A stretch of DNA of 64,000 nt from Sinimarinibacterium arenosum (GCF_005047655.1 NZ_SUKF01000002.1:310001-374000), one strand, 5' to 3'. Shown: positions 40,348 to 51,862, counted from the stretch's first letter. Numbers and translations are program-made. The notes: generated by a model not told the origin, from the sequence alone.

Positions 40348-42015
40348 ATGGACATCAACGGCGCAGAACTGATCACCCGCTACCTGGAAGCCCAGGGCGT
40401 CACCCACGTGGCCGGCATCCCCGGCGGCGCGCTGCTGCCGCTGTACCGCGCGCTCGGTGATTCGCGGCTGATCCATGTGCTCGCGCGGCACGAGCAGGGC
40501 GCGGGCTTCATTGCCCAGGGCATCGCCCGCGTCAGCGGACGTGCTGGCGTGTGCCTGGCAACCTCCGGCCCCGGCGTGACCAACGTCGTTACCGCACTGG
40601 CCGACGCCAAAGCCGACTCGGTGCCGCTGGTGTGCATCACCGGCCAGGTGCCGCGCGCACTGATCGGCACCGACGCCTTCCAGGAAATCCGCACCGGCCA
40701 TCTGGTCGACTCGGTGACCAAGGCGCACTTCGAGGTGCGCGCCGTCGAGGATCTGCTCGACATCCTGCCGGAAGCCTTCCGTATCGCCGAGTCCGGCCGT
40801 CGCGGTCCGGTGGTGATCGACGTGCCCAAGGACGTGCAGACCGAACGCCTGCGCATCGACGCCCTGCCCGCGCCGTTCCGGCCGGCCGCCGCCGACCCTG
40901 CAGGCGCGCTGGATATCGACGCCTTTGCCCACGCGGCCACCATGATCGACGCCGCGCAGCGCCCGGTGCTGTACCTGGGCGGCGGCATCACCCAGGCCCG
41001 CGCCCAGGCGCTGGCGCAGCAGCTGGCCGAACACGCCGACCTGCCAACCACCACGACCCTGATGGCGCTCGGCACGCTGGCGCCGGAGCACCCGCTGAAC
41101 CTGGGGATGCTCGGCATGCACGGCGCGCGCTACTGCAATCAGGCGCTGGAGGAGTGCGATCTGCTGATTGCCGTCGGCGCGCGCTTTGACGACCGCGCCA
41201 CCGGTCGCGCCGACCGCTTTGCCCCGCGCGCCCGCGTGATCCACATCGACGCTGACCGCTACGAGCTGGGCAAGCTGCGCAAGCCCGATCTGGCGATCGA
41301 GGCCGACGCCGCCGACGCCTTGCGCGCACTGCTCGCCGCCGTGCCGGCGACCACGCGCCCCGCCTGGCGCCGCCGCATCGAAACGCTGCGCACCGAACTG
41401 CCGCTGGACATGCCGGGCCGCGACGACCCCCGCGAGCCCTTCGGCCTGATTCACGCTGTCGCGCAGGCCATGGGGCCGGACGCCATCGTCACCACCGATG
41501 TCGGCCAGCACCAGATGTGGGTCGCGCAAGCCTATCCGTTCGCGCGGCCGGAGCACTGGCTGACCTCGGGCGGGCTGGGCACGATGGGTTTCGGCCTGCC
41601 CGCCGCGATCGGCGCCGCGCTGGCCGCGCCGGAGCGCAGCGTGGTCTGCTTCTCCGGCGACGGCAGCGTGCTGATGAACCTGCAGGAGCTGGCGACCTTG
41701 GCCGACCTGCAGCTCGACGTGAAGCTGGTCGTCATGGACAACGCCGCACTGGGCCTGGTGCGCCAGCAGCAGCATCTGTTCTACCAGCGCCGCTTCGTCG
41801 GCTCGCTGTTCCCGCAGACACCGGCGCTGTGCACGATCGCCGAAGGCTTCGGCGTCCCCGCGCTGGATCTGGCCGCGACCGACGATCCGCTGCCGCGCCT
41901 GCGCGAGGCCCTGAAGCAACCCGGCCCGATGCTGATCCGTGCGCCCATCGCCACCGACGCCCAGGTGCTGCCGATGGTCATTCCCGGCCGCGCCAATACC
42001 GAGGCGATGTGCTGA
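40348..42015 (+). CDS. ilvG: Acetolactate synthase, large catalytic subunit (IlvG-like)
   Basis: This ThDP enzyme forms acetolactate or acetohydroxybutyrate, the first common step of valine and isoleucine synthesis. The 555-residue protein has the catalytic glutamate E49 in ARHEQGAGF, ATSGPGVTNV, GTDAFQEIR, the central FAD-binding domain (LGMLGMHG, GARFDDRATGR) and the ThDP motif GDGSVLMNLQELATL. It closely resembles E. coli IlvG. No gene for a regulatory small subunit (ilvM, ilvN or ilvH) follows; ilvE is next. AGGAAC lies upstream of the start. Confidence 0.92.
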   Translation: MDINGAELITRYLEAQGVTHVAGIPGGALLPLYRALGDSRLIHVLARHEQGAGFIAQGIARVSGRAGVCLATSGPGVTNVVTALADAKADSVPLVCITGQVPRALIGTDAFQEIRTGHLVDSVTKAHFEVRAVEDLLDILPEAFRIAESGRRGPVVIDVPKDVQTERLRIDALPAPFRPAAADPAGALDIDAFAHAATMIDAAQRPVLYLGGGITQARAQALAQQLAEHADLPTTTTLMALGTLAPEHPLNLGMLGMHGARYCNQALEECDLLIAVGARFDDRATGRADRFAPRARVIHIDADRYELGKLRKPDLAIEADAADALRALLAAVPATTRPAWRRRIETLRTELPLDMPGRDDPREPFGLIHAVAQAMGPDAIVTTDVGQHQMWVAQAYPFARPEHWLTSGGLGTMGFGLPAAIGAALAAPERSVVCFSGDGSVLMNLQELATLADLQLDVKLVVMDNAALGLVRQQQHLFYQRRFVGSLFPQTPALCTIAEGFGVPALDLAATDDPLPRLREALKQPGPMLIRAPIATDAQVLPMVIPGRANTEAMC

Positions 42016-42057
42016 ACGCAGCGCCGCTCACAAATTCTGAATTCTCTGGAGTCACCC

Positions 42058-43125
42058 ATGTACGAACGCACTGATGAAACCCAACTCGCACCGCTGCCAT
42101 CAGACTGGCCGGAACCCGAAGCGCTCGGATTCGGCCAGTACCTTGGACCGTATCTGACCGAAGCCAGCCACCGTGCCGAATCCGGCTGGTCGGCGCCCAG
42201 CATCACGCCCCGCGCCGCGTCCCAAGTGCCGGTCGCCAGCGGCGCCGTGCAATACGGTCTGTCCGTGTTTGAAGGCCTCAAGGCCTATCGCGATCCGAGC
42301 GGCAACATTCATCTGTTCCGTCCGCATGCGCATGCGCAGCGCCTGCAGGCCAGCGCACGCCGGCTGTGCATGCCGGCGCCGCCTGAGAATCTGCTGATGA
42401 CCCTGAGCCGGCTCGCCGTGCAGGTGCATGCGGCGCTGGTGCCGCCGTACGGTCGCGGCTCGCTGTATCTGCGCCCGACCCTGTTCGCTGAGGAGGAATG
42501 CCTGGGCCTGCGCGCCGCTGCGCGTCACCGCCTCAGCATCGCCGTCTCCGCCTGCAGCGATCCCCAGCCCAAGACCCTGCGGCTATGGGCGGAACCGGAA
42601 CTGATCCGAGCCGCACCGGGCGGACTCGGCGCGGCCAAGACCGGCGCCAACTACGCCGCCGGTATTGCCGGTCTGCAGCGCGCACGCGAACGCGGTTATG
42701 ACGATGTGGTCTGGCTCGACGCGCACACGCACACCCAGCTCGGCGAAGCCGGCACGATGAACCTGTTCGTGCAAATCGGAACCGAGCTGATCACACCGCC
42801 GCTGGACGGCACCATCCTCGCCGGCATCACGCGCGACAGCGTCATCGCGCTGCTGCGCGAACGAGGCGTGCGCGTGCTCGAACAGACGGTCGATCTGGAC
42901 ACCTTGCTCGCCGCCCAAAGCGCTGGCATGCTCGGGGGCGCCTTCGGCACCGGCACCGCCTCACGCATCGCGCGTATCAGCACCATTGGTGACGGCACGC
43001 GCGAAATCCGTTTCGCCAACCGCGGTCTCGCCGAAGACGTGGGCAGCTGGCTGAAGCAGGTGCAGGAAGGCCGCGTTACGCTACGTGAGGCCTCACACGC
43101 CGAGTGGCGCGTGGCGGTCAGCTGA
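42058..43125 (+). CDS. ilvE: Branched-chain amino acid aminotransferase
   Basis: This fold-type IV PLP enzyme transfers amino groups to make valine, leucine and isoleucine. The 355-residue length and the region around the PLP lysine GLGAAKTGANYAAG fit the group II (eukaryote-like) BCAT. Other marks are QYGLSVFEGLKAYR, YLRPTLFA and EAGTMNLFV. GGAG precedes the ATG 42 nt after ilvG, so both are in the attenuated operon. Confidence 0.92.
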   Translation: MYERTDETQLAPLPSDWPEPEALGFGQYLGPYLTEASHRAESGWSAPSITPRAASQVPVASGAVQYGLSVFEGLKAYRDPSGNIHLFRPHAHAQRLQASARRLCMPAPPENLLMTLSRLAVQVHAALVPPYGRGSLYLRPTLFAEEECLGLRAAARHRLSIAVSACSDPQPKTLRLWAEPELIRAAPGGLGAAKTGANYAAGIAGLQRARERGYDDVVWLDAHTHTQLGEAGTMNLFVQIGTELITPPLDGTILAGITRDSVIALLRERGVRVLEQTVDLDTLLAAQSAGMLGGAFGTGTASRIARISTIGDGTREIRFANRGLAEDVGSWLKQVQEGRVTLREASHAEWRVAVS

Positions 43126-43138
43126 GACTGATGAATCG

Positions 43139-43165
43139 ATGCCCGCTCCACACCGGCGCGGGCAT
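43139..43165. terminator. Hairpin between convergent ilvE and YheT-like genes
   Basis: ATGCCCGC (43139-43146) pairs with GCGGGCAT (43158-43165) around an 11-nt loop. It occupies the 44-bp gap between convergent genes and could serve both, although only a short TTCGTT run follows on the plus strand. Confidence 0.5.
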
Positions 43166-43169
43166 TCGT

Positions 43170-44207
43170 TCAGGCCGGGACGCACTGTTCCAGATAATCC
43201 GCAAATCGATGTTCCATCCAGAACACCGGCTCGCCGCGCGGGCCTGCTGAGACGAACCCCACATGCCCACCGCGTTTGGAGATCTCCAGCGTCACTGACG
43301 GCGCCAGCATCTCCGCCGTCGGCAGCACCGCCGGCGTCATGAACGGATCGTCCTTGGCATTGACGATCAGCGTCGGTCGCCGGATGTCCTTCAGGAACGG
43401 CGCGCATTCGCAGCGCGCGTAGTAATCCAGCGCATCCTTGAAGCCGTTCATCGGCGCCGTATAGGCATCGTCGAACTCGAAGAAATCCACCGAGCGCGCC
43501 GTGCGTTTGATATCCACAAAATCCGGCACCGGCACCGCCGCGTTCTTGCGCGTGACCATCGCCACCAGATCACGCATCAGCCGCTTCTGATACAGCCGCG
43601 CCGAACCGCTGCGCAGCTTGTTCGCACAGACCTCCAGCCGGAACGGCGCGCATCCGGCGGCGGCAGCCACCAGCGGAATCGCATCACCCTCCTCGCCCAG
43701 CGCTTTGAGCACGATGTTCGCGCCCATCGACCAGCCCGCTGCCGCCACCCGCACGCCCGGCTCGCGCCTCTGCAGCTCGTGCAACAGGAAACGGAAGTCG
43801 CCGGTATCGCCATGGTGATACGCCCGCGGATGCCGGTTCGGCTCATCGCTGCCACCACGCAGCTGAATCGCGACCACCCGCCAGTTCCGCGCCGTCAGCA
43901 GCCGCGTCGTGCCGCGCAGGTATTTGGATTGAAAGCCGCCGGTGAGCCCATGCACCAGCACCGCGATGCGATCGCTCTTCTCCGGCCCGGCCCAGCCGAG
44001 ATCGACAAAATCGCCGTCGGGCAGTTCCAGGCGCTCATGCCGGAACGCCACTTTGGGCGAAGGGCGCAGCAAGGTCGGAAACACCGTCTGCGCATGCGGA
44101 CCGCGCATCAGCGGGTGCGGACGAAACATGCTCGGGATGATCGTGCCGTGTGGCGCAGCGGTTTCCACGTCAGAGTCGGGAGTCGTCGAAATTTGAGAGT
44201 GCGTCAT
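43170..44207 (-). CDS. YheT-family alpha/beta hydrolase
   Basis: The 345-residue protein is a YheT/AB-hydrolase-4 enzyme with the conserved N-terminal PHPLMRGPHAQTVFP, oxyanion region VLVHGLTGG, nucleophile elbow AGWSMGANI and a C-terminal catalytic pair in VNAKDDPFMTP and KRGGHVGFV. Bacterial members are probable esterases with unknown substrates. The N-terminal 26 residues before SMFRPHPL look non-conserved, so a later ATG is possible. Confidence 0.88.
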   Translation of the reverse strand: MTHSQISTTPDSDVETAAPHGTIIPSMFRPHPLMRGPHAQTVFPTLLRPSPKVAFRHERLELPDGDFVDLGWAGPEKSDRIAVLVHGLTGGFQSKYLRGTTRLLTARNWRVVAIQLRGGSDEPNRHPRAYHHGDTGDFRFLLHELQRREPGVRVAAAGWSMGANIVLKALGEEGDAIPLVAAAAGCAPFRLEVCANKLRSGSARLYQKRLMRDLVAMVTRKNAAVPVPDFVDIKRTARSVDFFEFDDAYTAPMNGFKDALDYYARCECAPFLKDIRRPTLIVNAKDDPFMTPAVLPTAEMLAPSVTLEISKRGGHVGFVSAGPRGEPVFWMEHRFADYLEQCVPA

Positions 44208-44439
44208 ACGAGGAAGTCGCGTTCAACTGCATTGATTGGCCGGTATAGCTGTAGGCCAAATCATCATGAATCACGATCCATGAAATGAGTCGACCAATCA
44301 ATCAACTCTGGAATGTGTCCGGAAGGTATGAGCACCTGTTACGTTCTCCGCTGACTGTCACCCGTGTGTCTCCGGACTCTTGTTACCCATCCCCAGACTA
44401 CTCAGATCTACCTTAGCCTGCGATTCGCGTGAGCCGTCT
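44208..44439. other. Gene-free AT-richer interval with a 9-bp inverted repeat
   Basis: No convincing coding frame is seen in this 232-bp stretch. It is visibly richer in A and T than its surroundings and contains ATTGATTGG (44231-44239) inverted as CCAATCAAT (44294-44302). The repeat could be an operator or a remnant of a transferred segment; there is no evidence for a transposase or attachment site. Confidence 0.4.
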
Positions 44440-44826
44440 TCATTTGAAGGGGTTGACCAGTCGATATCCAGCGTCGTATCCCGCAGCGAGTCCAATTATC
44501 GCAATCCAGACAATGAGCCCGATCGCCATGGCAATCCTTTGCTTCGGACCAAGTGGTGTTTGATCCGAGTGCCGCGTAGCAGCAACCACTACGATCACGA
44601 GAACTCCAATAACGAAGAGAGCACCCGCTTTTGTAGAAAGGAGCCTCGGAATGATGGTTGAAAGAGCGCCCAGCGCCGAAAGGGCTGAATAGGCGAACAG
44701 CCCAATGAACATCAATATGAGCATCGCAGGAATAGCGGCGATTACCCACTTCACCATGAAAGTGACCATTGACCAGAACGGCATCTGTATGTCGGTAACG
44801 ATCACTCGTGACGACTGATCTTCCAT
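44440..44826 (-). CDS. Small inner-membrane protein of unknown function
   Basis: From ATG 44826 (AGGGGT upstream) the 128-residue protein has a short N-terminal cytoplasmic part with VTDIQMPFWSMVTFMVKW, then membrane helices at about 27-52, 67-83 and 97-117. The amphipathic MPFWSMV stretch followed by a long helix resembles small conserved membrane proteins seen across gammaproteobacteria, with no assigned role. The local base composition is lower in GC than neighbouring genes, which hints at transfer. Confidence 0.72.
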   Translation of the reverse strand: MEDQSSRVIVTDIQMPFWSMVTFMVKWVIAAIPAMLILMFIGLFAYSALSALGALSTIIPRLLSTKAGALFVIGVLVIVVVAATRHSDQTPLGPKQRIAMAIGLIVWIAIIGLAAGYDAGYRLVNPFK

Positions 44827-44884
44827 ATATTTACCCCTAGTTGCGATGCCGTTACGCTTGCCCGAAGCGTGCCTCAGCGGTGAC

Positions 44885-44913
44885 AAGAAAACTACCTGCC
44901 CGATCGGACAGGT
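44885..44913 (-). terminator. Rho-independent terminator after the EthD-like gene
   Basis: On the minus strand ACCTGTCC and GGGCAGGT (one T-G pair) form an 8-bp stem around GATC (44913 to 44894), followed by AGTTTTCTT. It lies just past the EthD-like stop and would separate that transcript from the small membrane protein gene. Confidence 0.78.
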
Positions 44914-44925
44914 ACTAAGCGTCGG

Positions 44926-45279
44926 CTAGACCACCGCACACTCGAAAACCGCCTCCTCCTCCGTGACGAAGAACACCGTCCGCGTCATGTCGGCGAAGCG
45001 GCTTTCGTCCGGCTGGATGTGGGTCAGATAGTCCGGATCGCTGAAGAAGGCATCGCGATCCGCGGCGCTGTCGAACCACAGTTCGGCAGTGCCGTCGAAC
45101 GCGGCCTCCCCCTGCGCGTAGCTCTCGGCGGTGGTGTGGCACTGCACGTACTTGCGCACGTACTTCTGCGTCGCCGGATTGTTCTTCACCAGCGCGGCAT
45201 GCTGCGTACGCCAGTGCGTGTGAAACGCTTCCGGGCTCATGTCGGGCCGGCGGTGGATGGCGACGATCAGCTTGATCAT
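44926..45279 (-). CDS. EthD-like dimeric alpha+beta barrel protein
   Basis: The 117-residue protein starts MIKLIVAIHRRPDMSPEAFH, with the HWRTQHAALV helix typical of EthD-domain proteins, a ferredoxin-like fold seen in small oxygenases and degradative enzymes. A GGGAG site precedes the ATG. The substrate is unknown. It is divergent from the N-ATPase operon. Confidence 0.82.
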   Translation of the reverse strand: MIKLIVAIHRRPDMSPEAFHTHWRTQHAALVKNNPATQKYVRKYVQCHTTAESYAQGEAAFDGTAELWFDSAADRDAFFSDPDYLTHIQPDESRFADMTRTVFFVTEEEAVFECAVV

Positions 45280-45372
45280 GCAGGACTCCCTGGTGTGTGT
45301 TGTGTTCCAGCTTAGTCGAAGCCAGCGAACGCCTGCTCGACCTCACGGTCCTACCGTGCACGTTCAGTCCAT

Positions 45373-47243
<1,871 letters not shown>

Positions 47244-47247
<4 letters not shown>

Positions 47248-47525
47248 GCCACCACCCTTCCGACGACGAGGTCGTCTCCGGCGTGCGCCGCCGCATTGAC
47301 CGCCGCGAACGCGCTCAGCGCGAGGGAGAGCCTTCGCTGGCGCGCCAGTTCGCGCGCATCGGTGTGCTCGGCTGGCTGATCGTCATTCCGACCCTGCTCG
47401 GCATTTTAATCGGGCGCTGGCTGGATCGCGTGTTCGACAGCGGGCTGATGTTCAGCGGCGCGATGCTGTTGGCGGGCATCTGTCTCGGCTGCTGGTCGGG
47501 ATGGCGCTGGATGCACGACGAATGA
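47244..47525 (+). CDS. atpQ: N-type ATPase AtpQ (AtpI/AtpZ-like) subunit
   Basis: The 93-residue protein has a charged N-terminus and two membrane helices (VLGWLIVIPTLLGILIG and SGAMLLAGICLGCWSGW). It matches the AtpQ component of N-ATPase operons, thought to help c-ring assembly or ion supply. GTG start overlaps the atpC end by 4 nt. Confidence 0.88.
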
Positions 47526-47821
47526 CGCCCTGGATCGCCGCCGCAGTGTTTGCCGTGCTCGGCTACGGTGCCGGCTGGCTGCACTTTGCCAACCTCGCCC
47601 GCAATGTGGCACTGCTGACTGGCAGCGCTGAAGTTCCGATGCTGCAGGCGCTGGGCCTCGCGGCACTGCGTTTCGCGCTCAGCGGTGCGGTGTTGTTCGC
47701 GGCTGTGCAGTTCGGCGCACCGGCGCTGCTGACCGCCCTCGGCGGCTGGTTGCTGGCACGGACGATCCGCTTGCGGGCGGCCCGACGCGAGAGCGATGCC
47801 GCCAACGGAACGCCCGCATGA
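47522..47821 (+). CDS. atpR: N-type ATPase AtpR subunit
   Basis: The 99-residue protein from ATG 47522 (4-nt overlap) has three hydrophobic segments including WIAAAVFAVLGYGAGWL and LAALRFALSGAVLFAAV. This agrees with AtpR, found only in N-ATPase operons and without a settled function. The arginine in the second helix is a feature previously highlighted for this family. Confidence 0.86.
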   Translation: MTPWIAAAVFAVLGYGAGWLHFANLARNVALLTGSAEVPMLQALGLAALRFALSGAVLFAAVQFGAPALLTALGGWLLARTIRLRAARRESDAANGTPA

Positions 47822-48483
47822 ATTCGCCGCTGGAATCCACCATCCTGTTTCATATCGGACCGATCGCCGTGGCGCAGGCGGTGGTCACCACCTGGGCATT
47901 GATGGCCCTGATGACGTTCGGCTTCTGGCTAGCGTGCAGACGGCTGCGGGTGGAAGCCCCCGGGCGCGTGCAGGTGTTGCTGGAGTGGTATGTAGAGCTG
48001 ATCCAGCAACAGATCCGCGACACCATGCAATGTCCTCCGCGTCCGTTCCTGCCATTGATCGCGACGCTGTTCCTGTTCATTGCGATGGCCAATCTGTCCG
48101 CCCTGGTGCCCGGCGTCGAACCGCCAACCGCGACGCTGGAAACCGATGCGGCACTCGCCCTGATCGTGTTCGTCACGGTGCTGGTGCAGGGTGTGCGCTC
48201 GCACGGTCTGCTCGGTTACCTGCGCAGCTTTGCGTCGCCCGGCTGGTTCATGCTGCCGCTGAATCTGCTGGAGCAGATCACGCGAACGTTCTCACTGATG
48301 GTGCGTCTGTTCGGCAACATCATGAGCGGAGCGTTTGTCATCGGCATCGTGCTGTCGCTGACCGGACTGTTCGTACCGATTCCCTTCATGGCACTGGATA
48401 TCCTGACCGGACTGATCCAGGCCTATATCTTCACAGTGCTCGCGATGGTGTTCATCGGGGCCGCACTACACGAGGGCGGCTGA
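47818..48483 (+). CDS. atpB: N-type ATPase a subunit
   Basis: The 221-residue membrane subunit forms the ion half-channels. It has five to six helices and the essential arginine R163 in TFSLMVRLFGN. Another mark is RPFLPLIATLFLFIAMANLS. It starts 4 nt before the atpR stop. Confidence 0.93.
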   Translation: MNSPLESTILFHIGPIAVAQAVVTTWALMALMTFGFWLACRRLRVEAPGRVQVLLEWYVELIQQQIRDTMQCPPRPFLPLIATLFLFIAMANLSALVPGVEPPTATLETDAALALIVFVTVLVQGVRSHGLLGYLRSFASPGWFMLPLNLLEQITRTFSLMVRLFGNIMSGAFVIGIVLSLTGLFVPIPFMALDILTGLIQAYIFTVLAMVFIGAALHEGG

Positions 48484-48509
48484 TCCGCCTTTCTGATCAA
48501 GGAGCTTTC

Positions 48510-48761
48510 ATGGACGTCAATTGGATCGAAGTCGCCAGTGTGGTTTCGGCAGCGATTGCTGTTTCGTTCGGCGCACTCGGCCCCGGCCTTGGCGAAGGAC
48601 GTGCGGTGGCTGCAGCGATGGACGCGCTGGCGCGTCAGCCAGAAGCGTCCGCCACCATCTCGCGCACCTTGTTCGTGGGCCTGGCGATGATTGAAACGAT
48701 GGCGATTTACTGCCTGGTCGTAGCCTTGCTGCTGCTGTTCGCCAACCCGTTCACCGGCTGA
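48510..48761 (+). CDS. atpE: N-type ATPase c subunit (rotor ring)
   Basis: The 83-residue hairpin has two helices joined by the polar loop ARQPEAS. Ion-site residues are E29 (GPGLGEGRA) on helix 1 and I61, E62, T63 and Y67 (AMIETMAIY) on helix 2. This double-Glu plus Thr set is typical of N-ATPases and is close to the Na+ set of Ilyobacter, where Gln replaces E29. AAGGAGC precedes the ATG. The upstream frame is shared with atpB and is not a fusion. Confidence 0.94.
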   Translation: MDVNWIEVASVVSAAIAVSFGALGPGLGEGRAVAAAMDALARQPEASATISRTLFVGLAMIETMAIYCLVVALLLLFANPFTG

Positions 48762-48768
48762 GTCAGAC

Positions 48769-49506
48769 GTGTCGATTGAATGGTCCACACTGGGCCTGCA
48801 GGCAATCAATGTCCTGGTGCTGCTGTGGCTGCTGCAGCGCTTCTTGTATCGCCCGGTGCTCGCCGTGCTCGAACGCCGCCGAGCCGCCATCGATCAGCAG
48901 ATGGCCGAGGCTGCCGCTGTTCAGCAGAAAGCCGATGCGGCGCGACAGGCCGTCGAAGACGAGCGCATCGCCCTGGCGACACAGCGCGAACAGCTGCTGG
49001 CCAAGGCCCAGGCCGAAGCCGAAACGACGCGCGCGGCGCGGCTGCATGATGTCGAAGCCCAGTCGGAACGTCTGATCGAAGCCGGGCGGCATCAGCTGGA
49101 GCAGGAACGCCGCGATGCCAGTGCGCAGTTGCGCCGTGACGCAGCTCAGCTCGCGGCCGACTTTGCACAGCGCGTGTTGGCACGCACACCGAAGGGCGCG
49201 CTGCTGCGCGCGTACGTCGACGAAATTGCCGACCATGCCGCGCAAATGACACTGACGCCATCGGACGAAGCACGTGTGGTCACCGCCGAAGCGCTCAGCG
49301 ACCCTGAAAGCGCCGCACTGGTTGAGCGTCTGGGCCCGGCGCTGGGACACGTTGGCCAGTGGCGATTCGACGTCGATCCGTCGCTGCTCGCCGGCGTGGA
49401 GATTCACCTCGCCGACACGGTGATCGGACACACGCTCGCGCAGGATCTGGCACGCCTGCAGGCTGCCGCAGCGACCGATGAGCCGCCGCATGACCACGCT
49501 GTCTGA
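48769..49506 (+). CDS. atpF: N-type ATPase b subunit, extended with a delta-like C-terminus
   Basis: From GTG 48769 the 245-residue protein has one membrane helix (about 8-25), a long charged coiled coil (about 30-135), and a C-terminal globular region from about 140 ([14 protein letters not shown], ending [13 protein letters not shown]) that resembles the delta subunit. N-ATPase operons lack a separate delta gene, and none is present here. Confidence 0.9.
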   Translation: MSIEWSTLGLQAINVLVLLWLLQRFLYRPVLAVLERRRAAIDQQMAEAAAVQQKADAARQAVEDERIALATQREQLLAKAQAEAETTRAARLHDVEAQSERLIEAGRHQLEQERRDASAQLRRDAAQLAADFAQRVLARTPKGALLRAYVDEIADHAAQMTLTPSDEARVVTAEALSDPESAALVERLGPALGHVGQWRFDVDPSLLAGVEIHLADTVIGHTLAQDLARLQAAAATDEPPHDHAV

Positions 49507-51019
49507 TTCACTCAGCGCCTGGCTGCCGCAGGCGCGCGAGCGCAGTGCGAACACACCGCTGTCGGCGACTGCGGAGGCCTTCGGCCGTATCGAATCGATC
49601 GCCGACGGCGTCGCGCGCATCTCCGGCCTGCCACAGGCCAGGCTCGACGAACGCCTGTCGTTCCCCGGCGGACTGAACGGCTATGTGTTGAACCTGGAGC
49701 ACGACCATCTGGCGTGCGTGCTGCTGGATGATGCCGAGTCGCTGGGCGCCGGTGATCCGGTGCGCTGCACCGGCGAGATCGTGCGCGCACCGGTGGGCGA
49801 TTCCCTGCTCGGCCGCGTGATCGATCCGTTGGGCCGGCCGCTGGATGGTGGCGCCGCGATCGAGCCCAGTGACTGGCTGCCGGTCGAGCGGCCAGCCCCG
49901 GCGATCCACCAGCGCGATCTGGTCACGCAGGCGGTCGATACCGGCATCCTGACCATCGATGCGTTGTTTGCCCTGGGCCGGGGTCAGCGCGAGTTGATCA
50001 TCGGTGACGGCGCCACCGGCAAGACCGCGATCGCCGTCGATACGATCATCAACCAGAAACACAGTGACGTGATCTGCGTTTACGTCGCAGTCGGGCAGAC
50101 CTCGGGCTCCACTGCGCGAGTGATCGATGCGATCCAGCGCTTCGGCGCACCCGAACGCTGCATCATCGTTGCCGCCGCATCTTCCAGCGCACCCGGCCTG
50201 CAGTGGATCGCACCGTTTGCCGGCTTCACGATGGCTGAATACTTTCGTGATCGCGGCGGTCATGCATTGGTGGTGATCGACGATCTCAGCAAACATGCGG
50301 CGACGCATCGCGAGCTGGCGCTGCTGACGCGTCAGCCGCCGGGGCGTGAGGCCTATCCGGGCGATGTGTTCTACGTGCACGCGCGCCTGCTCGAACGCGC
50401 CGCAAAACTGTCCAAGGCAGACGGTGGCGGATCACTGACGGCGCTGCCGATCGCCGAGACCCAGGCTGGCAATCTGTCCGCCTACATTCCGACCAATCTG
50501 ATCTCGATCACCGACGGACAGATCGTGCTCGACCGCAAGCTGTTCGATGCCAATCACAAGCCGCCGATCGACACCGGCCTGTCGGTCAGCCGCATCGGCG
50601 GCAAGACCCAGACCGCGGCGATGCGTCAGGCCGTGGGATCGATGCGGCTGGACTACGCGCAGTTCCTGGAGCTGGAACTGTTCTCGCGCTTTGGCACCAC
50701 GGTGGAAGCGCGCGTACAGGCACGCCTGAACCGCGGCCAGCGCATCCGCGCACTGCTGGCGCAACCGCAGTACGCACCGCTGTCCGCCGCCGAGCAGCTC
50801 GCGCAGCTGCATCTGCTGCACAGCGGCGCACTCGATCAGCTGCCGGCCAGCACGATTGAACAGCTGCGCAAGCGCTTGCCGGACTGGCTCGCCGGCGATG
50901 GTCAGCGCTTTGCCCATGCGGCAACCCGCGACGCGCCGATCCCTGACGAGCTGCTGAAGCAGAGCGTCACGTCCCTGATCGCGCTGGCACAGCGCCTGAC
51001 AACGGATGCCCCGTCGTGA
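49490..51019 (+). CDS. atpA: N-type ATPase alpha subunit
   Basis: The 509-residue protein from ATG 49490 (ATG 49478 is an alternative) overlaps atpF. It has the non-catalytic nucleotide site [10 protein letters not shown] with K178, Walker [13 protein letters not shown] and the C-terminal helical domain. [19 protein letters not shown] is the expected alpha signature. Confidence 0.94.
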   Translation: MTTLSDSLSAWLPQARERSANTPLSATAEAFGRIESIADGVARISGLPQARLDERLSFPGGLNGYVLNLEHDHLACVLLDDAESLGAGDPVRCTGEIVRAPVGDSLLGRVIDPLGRPLDGGAAIEPSDWLPVERPAPAIHQRDLVTQAVDTGILTIDALFALGRGQRELIIGDGATGKTAIAVDTIINQKHSDVICVYVAVGQTSGSTARVIDAIQRFGAPERCIIVAAASSSAPGLQWIAPFAGFTMAEYFRDRGGHALVVIDDLSKHAATHRELALLTRQPPGREAYPGDVFYVHARLLERAAKLSKADGGGSLTALPIAETQAGNLSAYIPTNLISITDGQIVLDRKLFDANHKPPIDTGLSVSRIGGKTQTAAMRQAVGSMRLDYAQFLELELFSRFGTTVEARVQARLNRGQRIRALLAQPQYAPLSAAEQLAQLHLLHSGALDQLPASTIEQLRKRLPDWLAGDGQRFAHAATRDAPIPDELLKQSVTSLIALAQRLTTDAPS

Positions 51020-51852
51020 CCACGCAGGACCCACGGCTGGCGGAACGCATCAACAGCGTGCAGCAGCTGTCAGGCGTGGTCGGCGCCATGCGCGGTATTG
51101 CCGCAGCACGCGCACAGCATGCGCGACACCAACTGGAGGGCATCCGCGCCTACGCGGACATCATTGCCGATGCGATTTCGCAGGCGCTGACACTGGAACC
51201 GGCAACGTCCGCCACCGCGCCGCCGTCATCCAGTCAAGTGCGCGCCTGCGTGATGTTCTGCTCTGAACAGGGTTTCGTCGGCGGCTTCAATGACCACGTT
51301 TGCGCAGCCGCACGGCCCTTCCTCGATGCCGGCGGACAGGCCTTCGTCATCGGCCAGCGTGGCGTGCGCCTGCTCGGCACGCTCGGACACGAAGCGCAAT
51401 GGTCCGCACCGATGATCGCGCAGGCCGGCAACGCCCGCGCGCTGGCTGACTGCATCGGCACCGCATTGGTCGATGCGCTGGAAGCCGGCCGCATCGGCGG
51501 CGCCGATCTGGTTCACACGATCAGCCGCGGGCCACATCTGGAGATCGTGCAGCAGTCACTGCTGCCGCTGGATCCCACGGTGTTCAGGCGTCACCGCAGC
51601 GCCGCACAGCCGCTGACCTATCTGCCGGCGCCGGAGCTGTTCCGCCAGCTCGCCAGCGAATATCTGTTTGCACAACTGGTCGCCGCGACGGTGGAAAGTC
51701 ATGTCGCGGAGAATCAGGCCCGGATGCAGGCGATGGCCGCCGCGCAGGACAACATCGCGCACCGGCTCGAACATCTGCGTCTGGATCAACAGATCCAGCG
51801 ACAGGATGCGATCACCGATGAGCTGGTCGAGCTGGCCGCGGGCGTGCTGTAG
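51016..51852 (+). CDS. atpG: N-type ATPase gamma subunit
   Basis: The 278-residue central stalk subunit has the N- and C-terminal helices that form the rotor shaft ([20 protein letters not shown] and [20 protein letters not shown]). The region [16 protein letters not shown] is the usual GLCGGFN-type stretch in altered form. GTG overlaps atpA by 4 nt. It ends the nine-gene operon. Confidence 0.92.
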   Translation: MTTQDPRLAERINSVQQLSGVVGAMRGIAAARAQHARHQLEGIRAYADIIADAISQALTLEPATSATAPPSSSQVRACVMFCSEQGFVGGFNDHVCAAARPFLDAGGQAFVIGQRGVRLLGTLGHEAQWSAPMIAQAGNARALADCIGTALVDALEAGRIGGADLVHTISRGPHLEIVQQSLLPLDPTVFRRHRSAAQPLTYLPAPELFRQLASEYLFAQLVAATVESHVAENQARMQAMAAAQDNIAHRLEHLRLDQQIQRQDAITDELVELAAGVL

Positions 51853-51862
51853 TGATCATTCA

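Noticed and set aside
40255-41919. 554-codon minus-strand frame opposite ilvG
   Set aside because: No recognisable domain and strong ThDP enzyme motifs on the other strand.
47796-48761. Single long frame covering atpB antisense phase and atpE, read as a fusion
   Set aside because: atpB is in another frame; only the part from the ATG at 48510 with its own AAGGAGC site is the c subunit.
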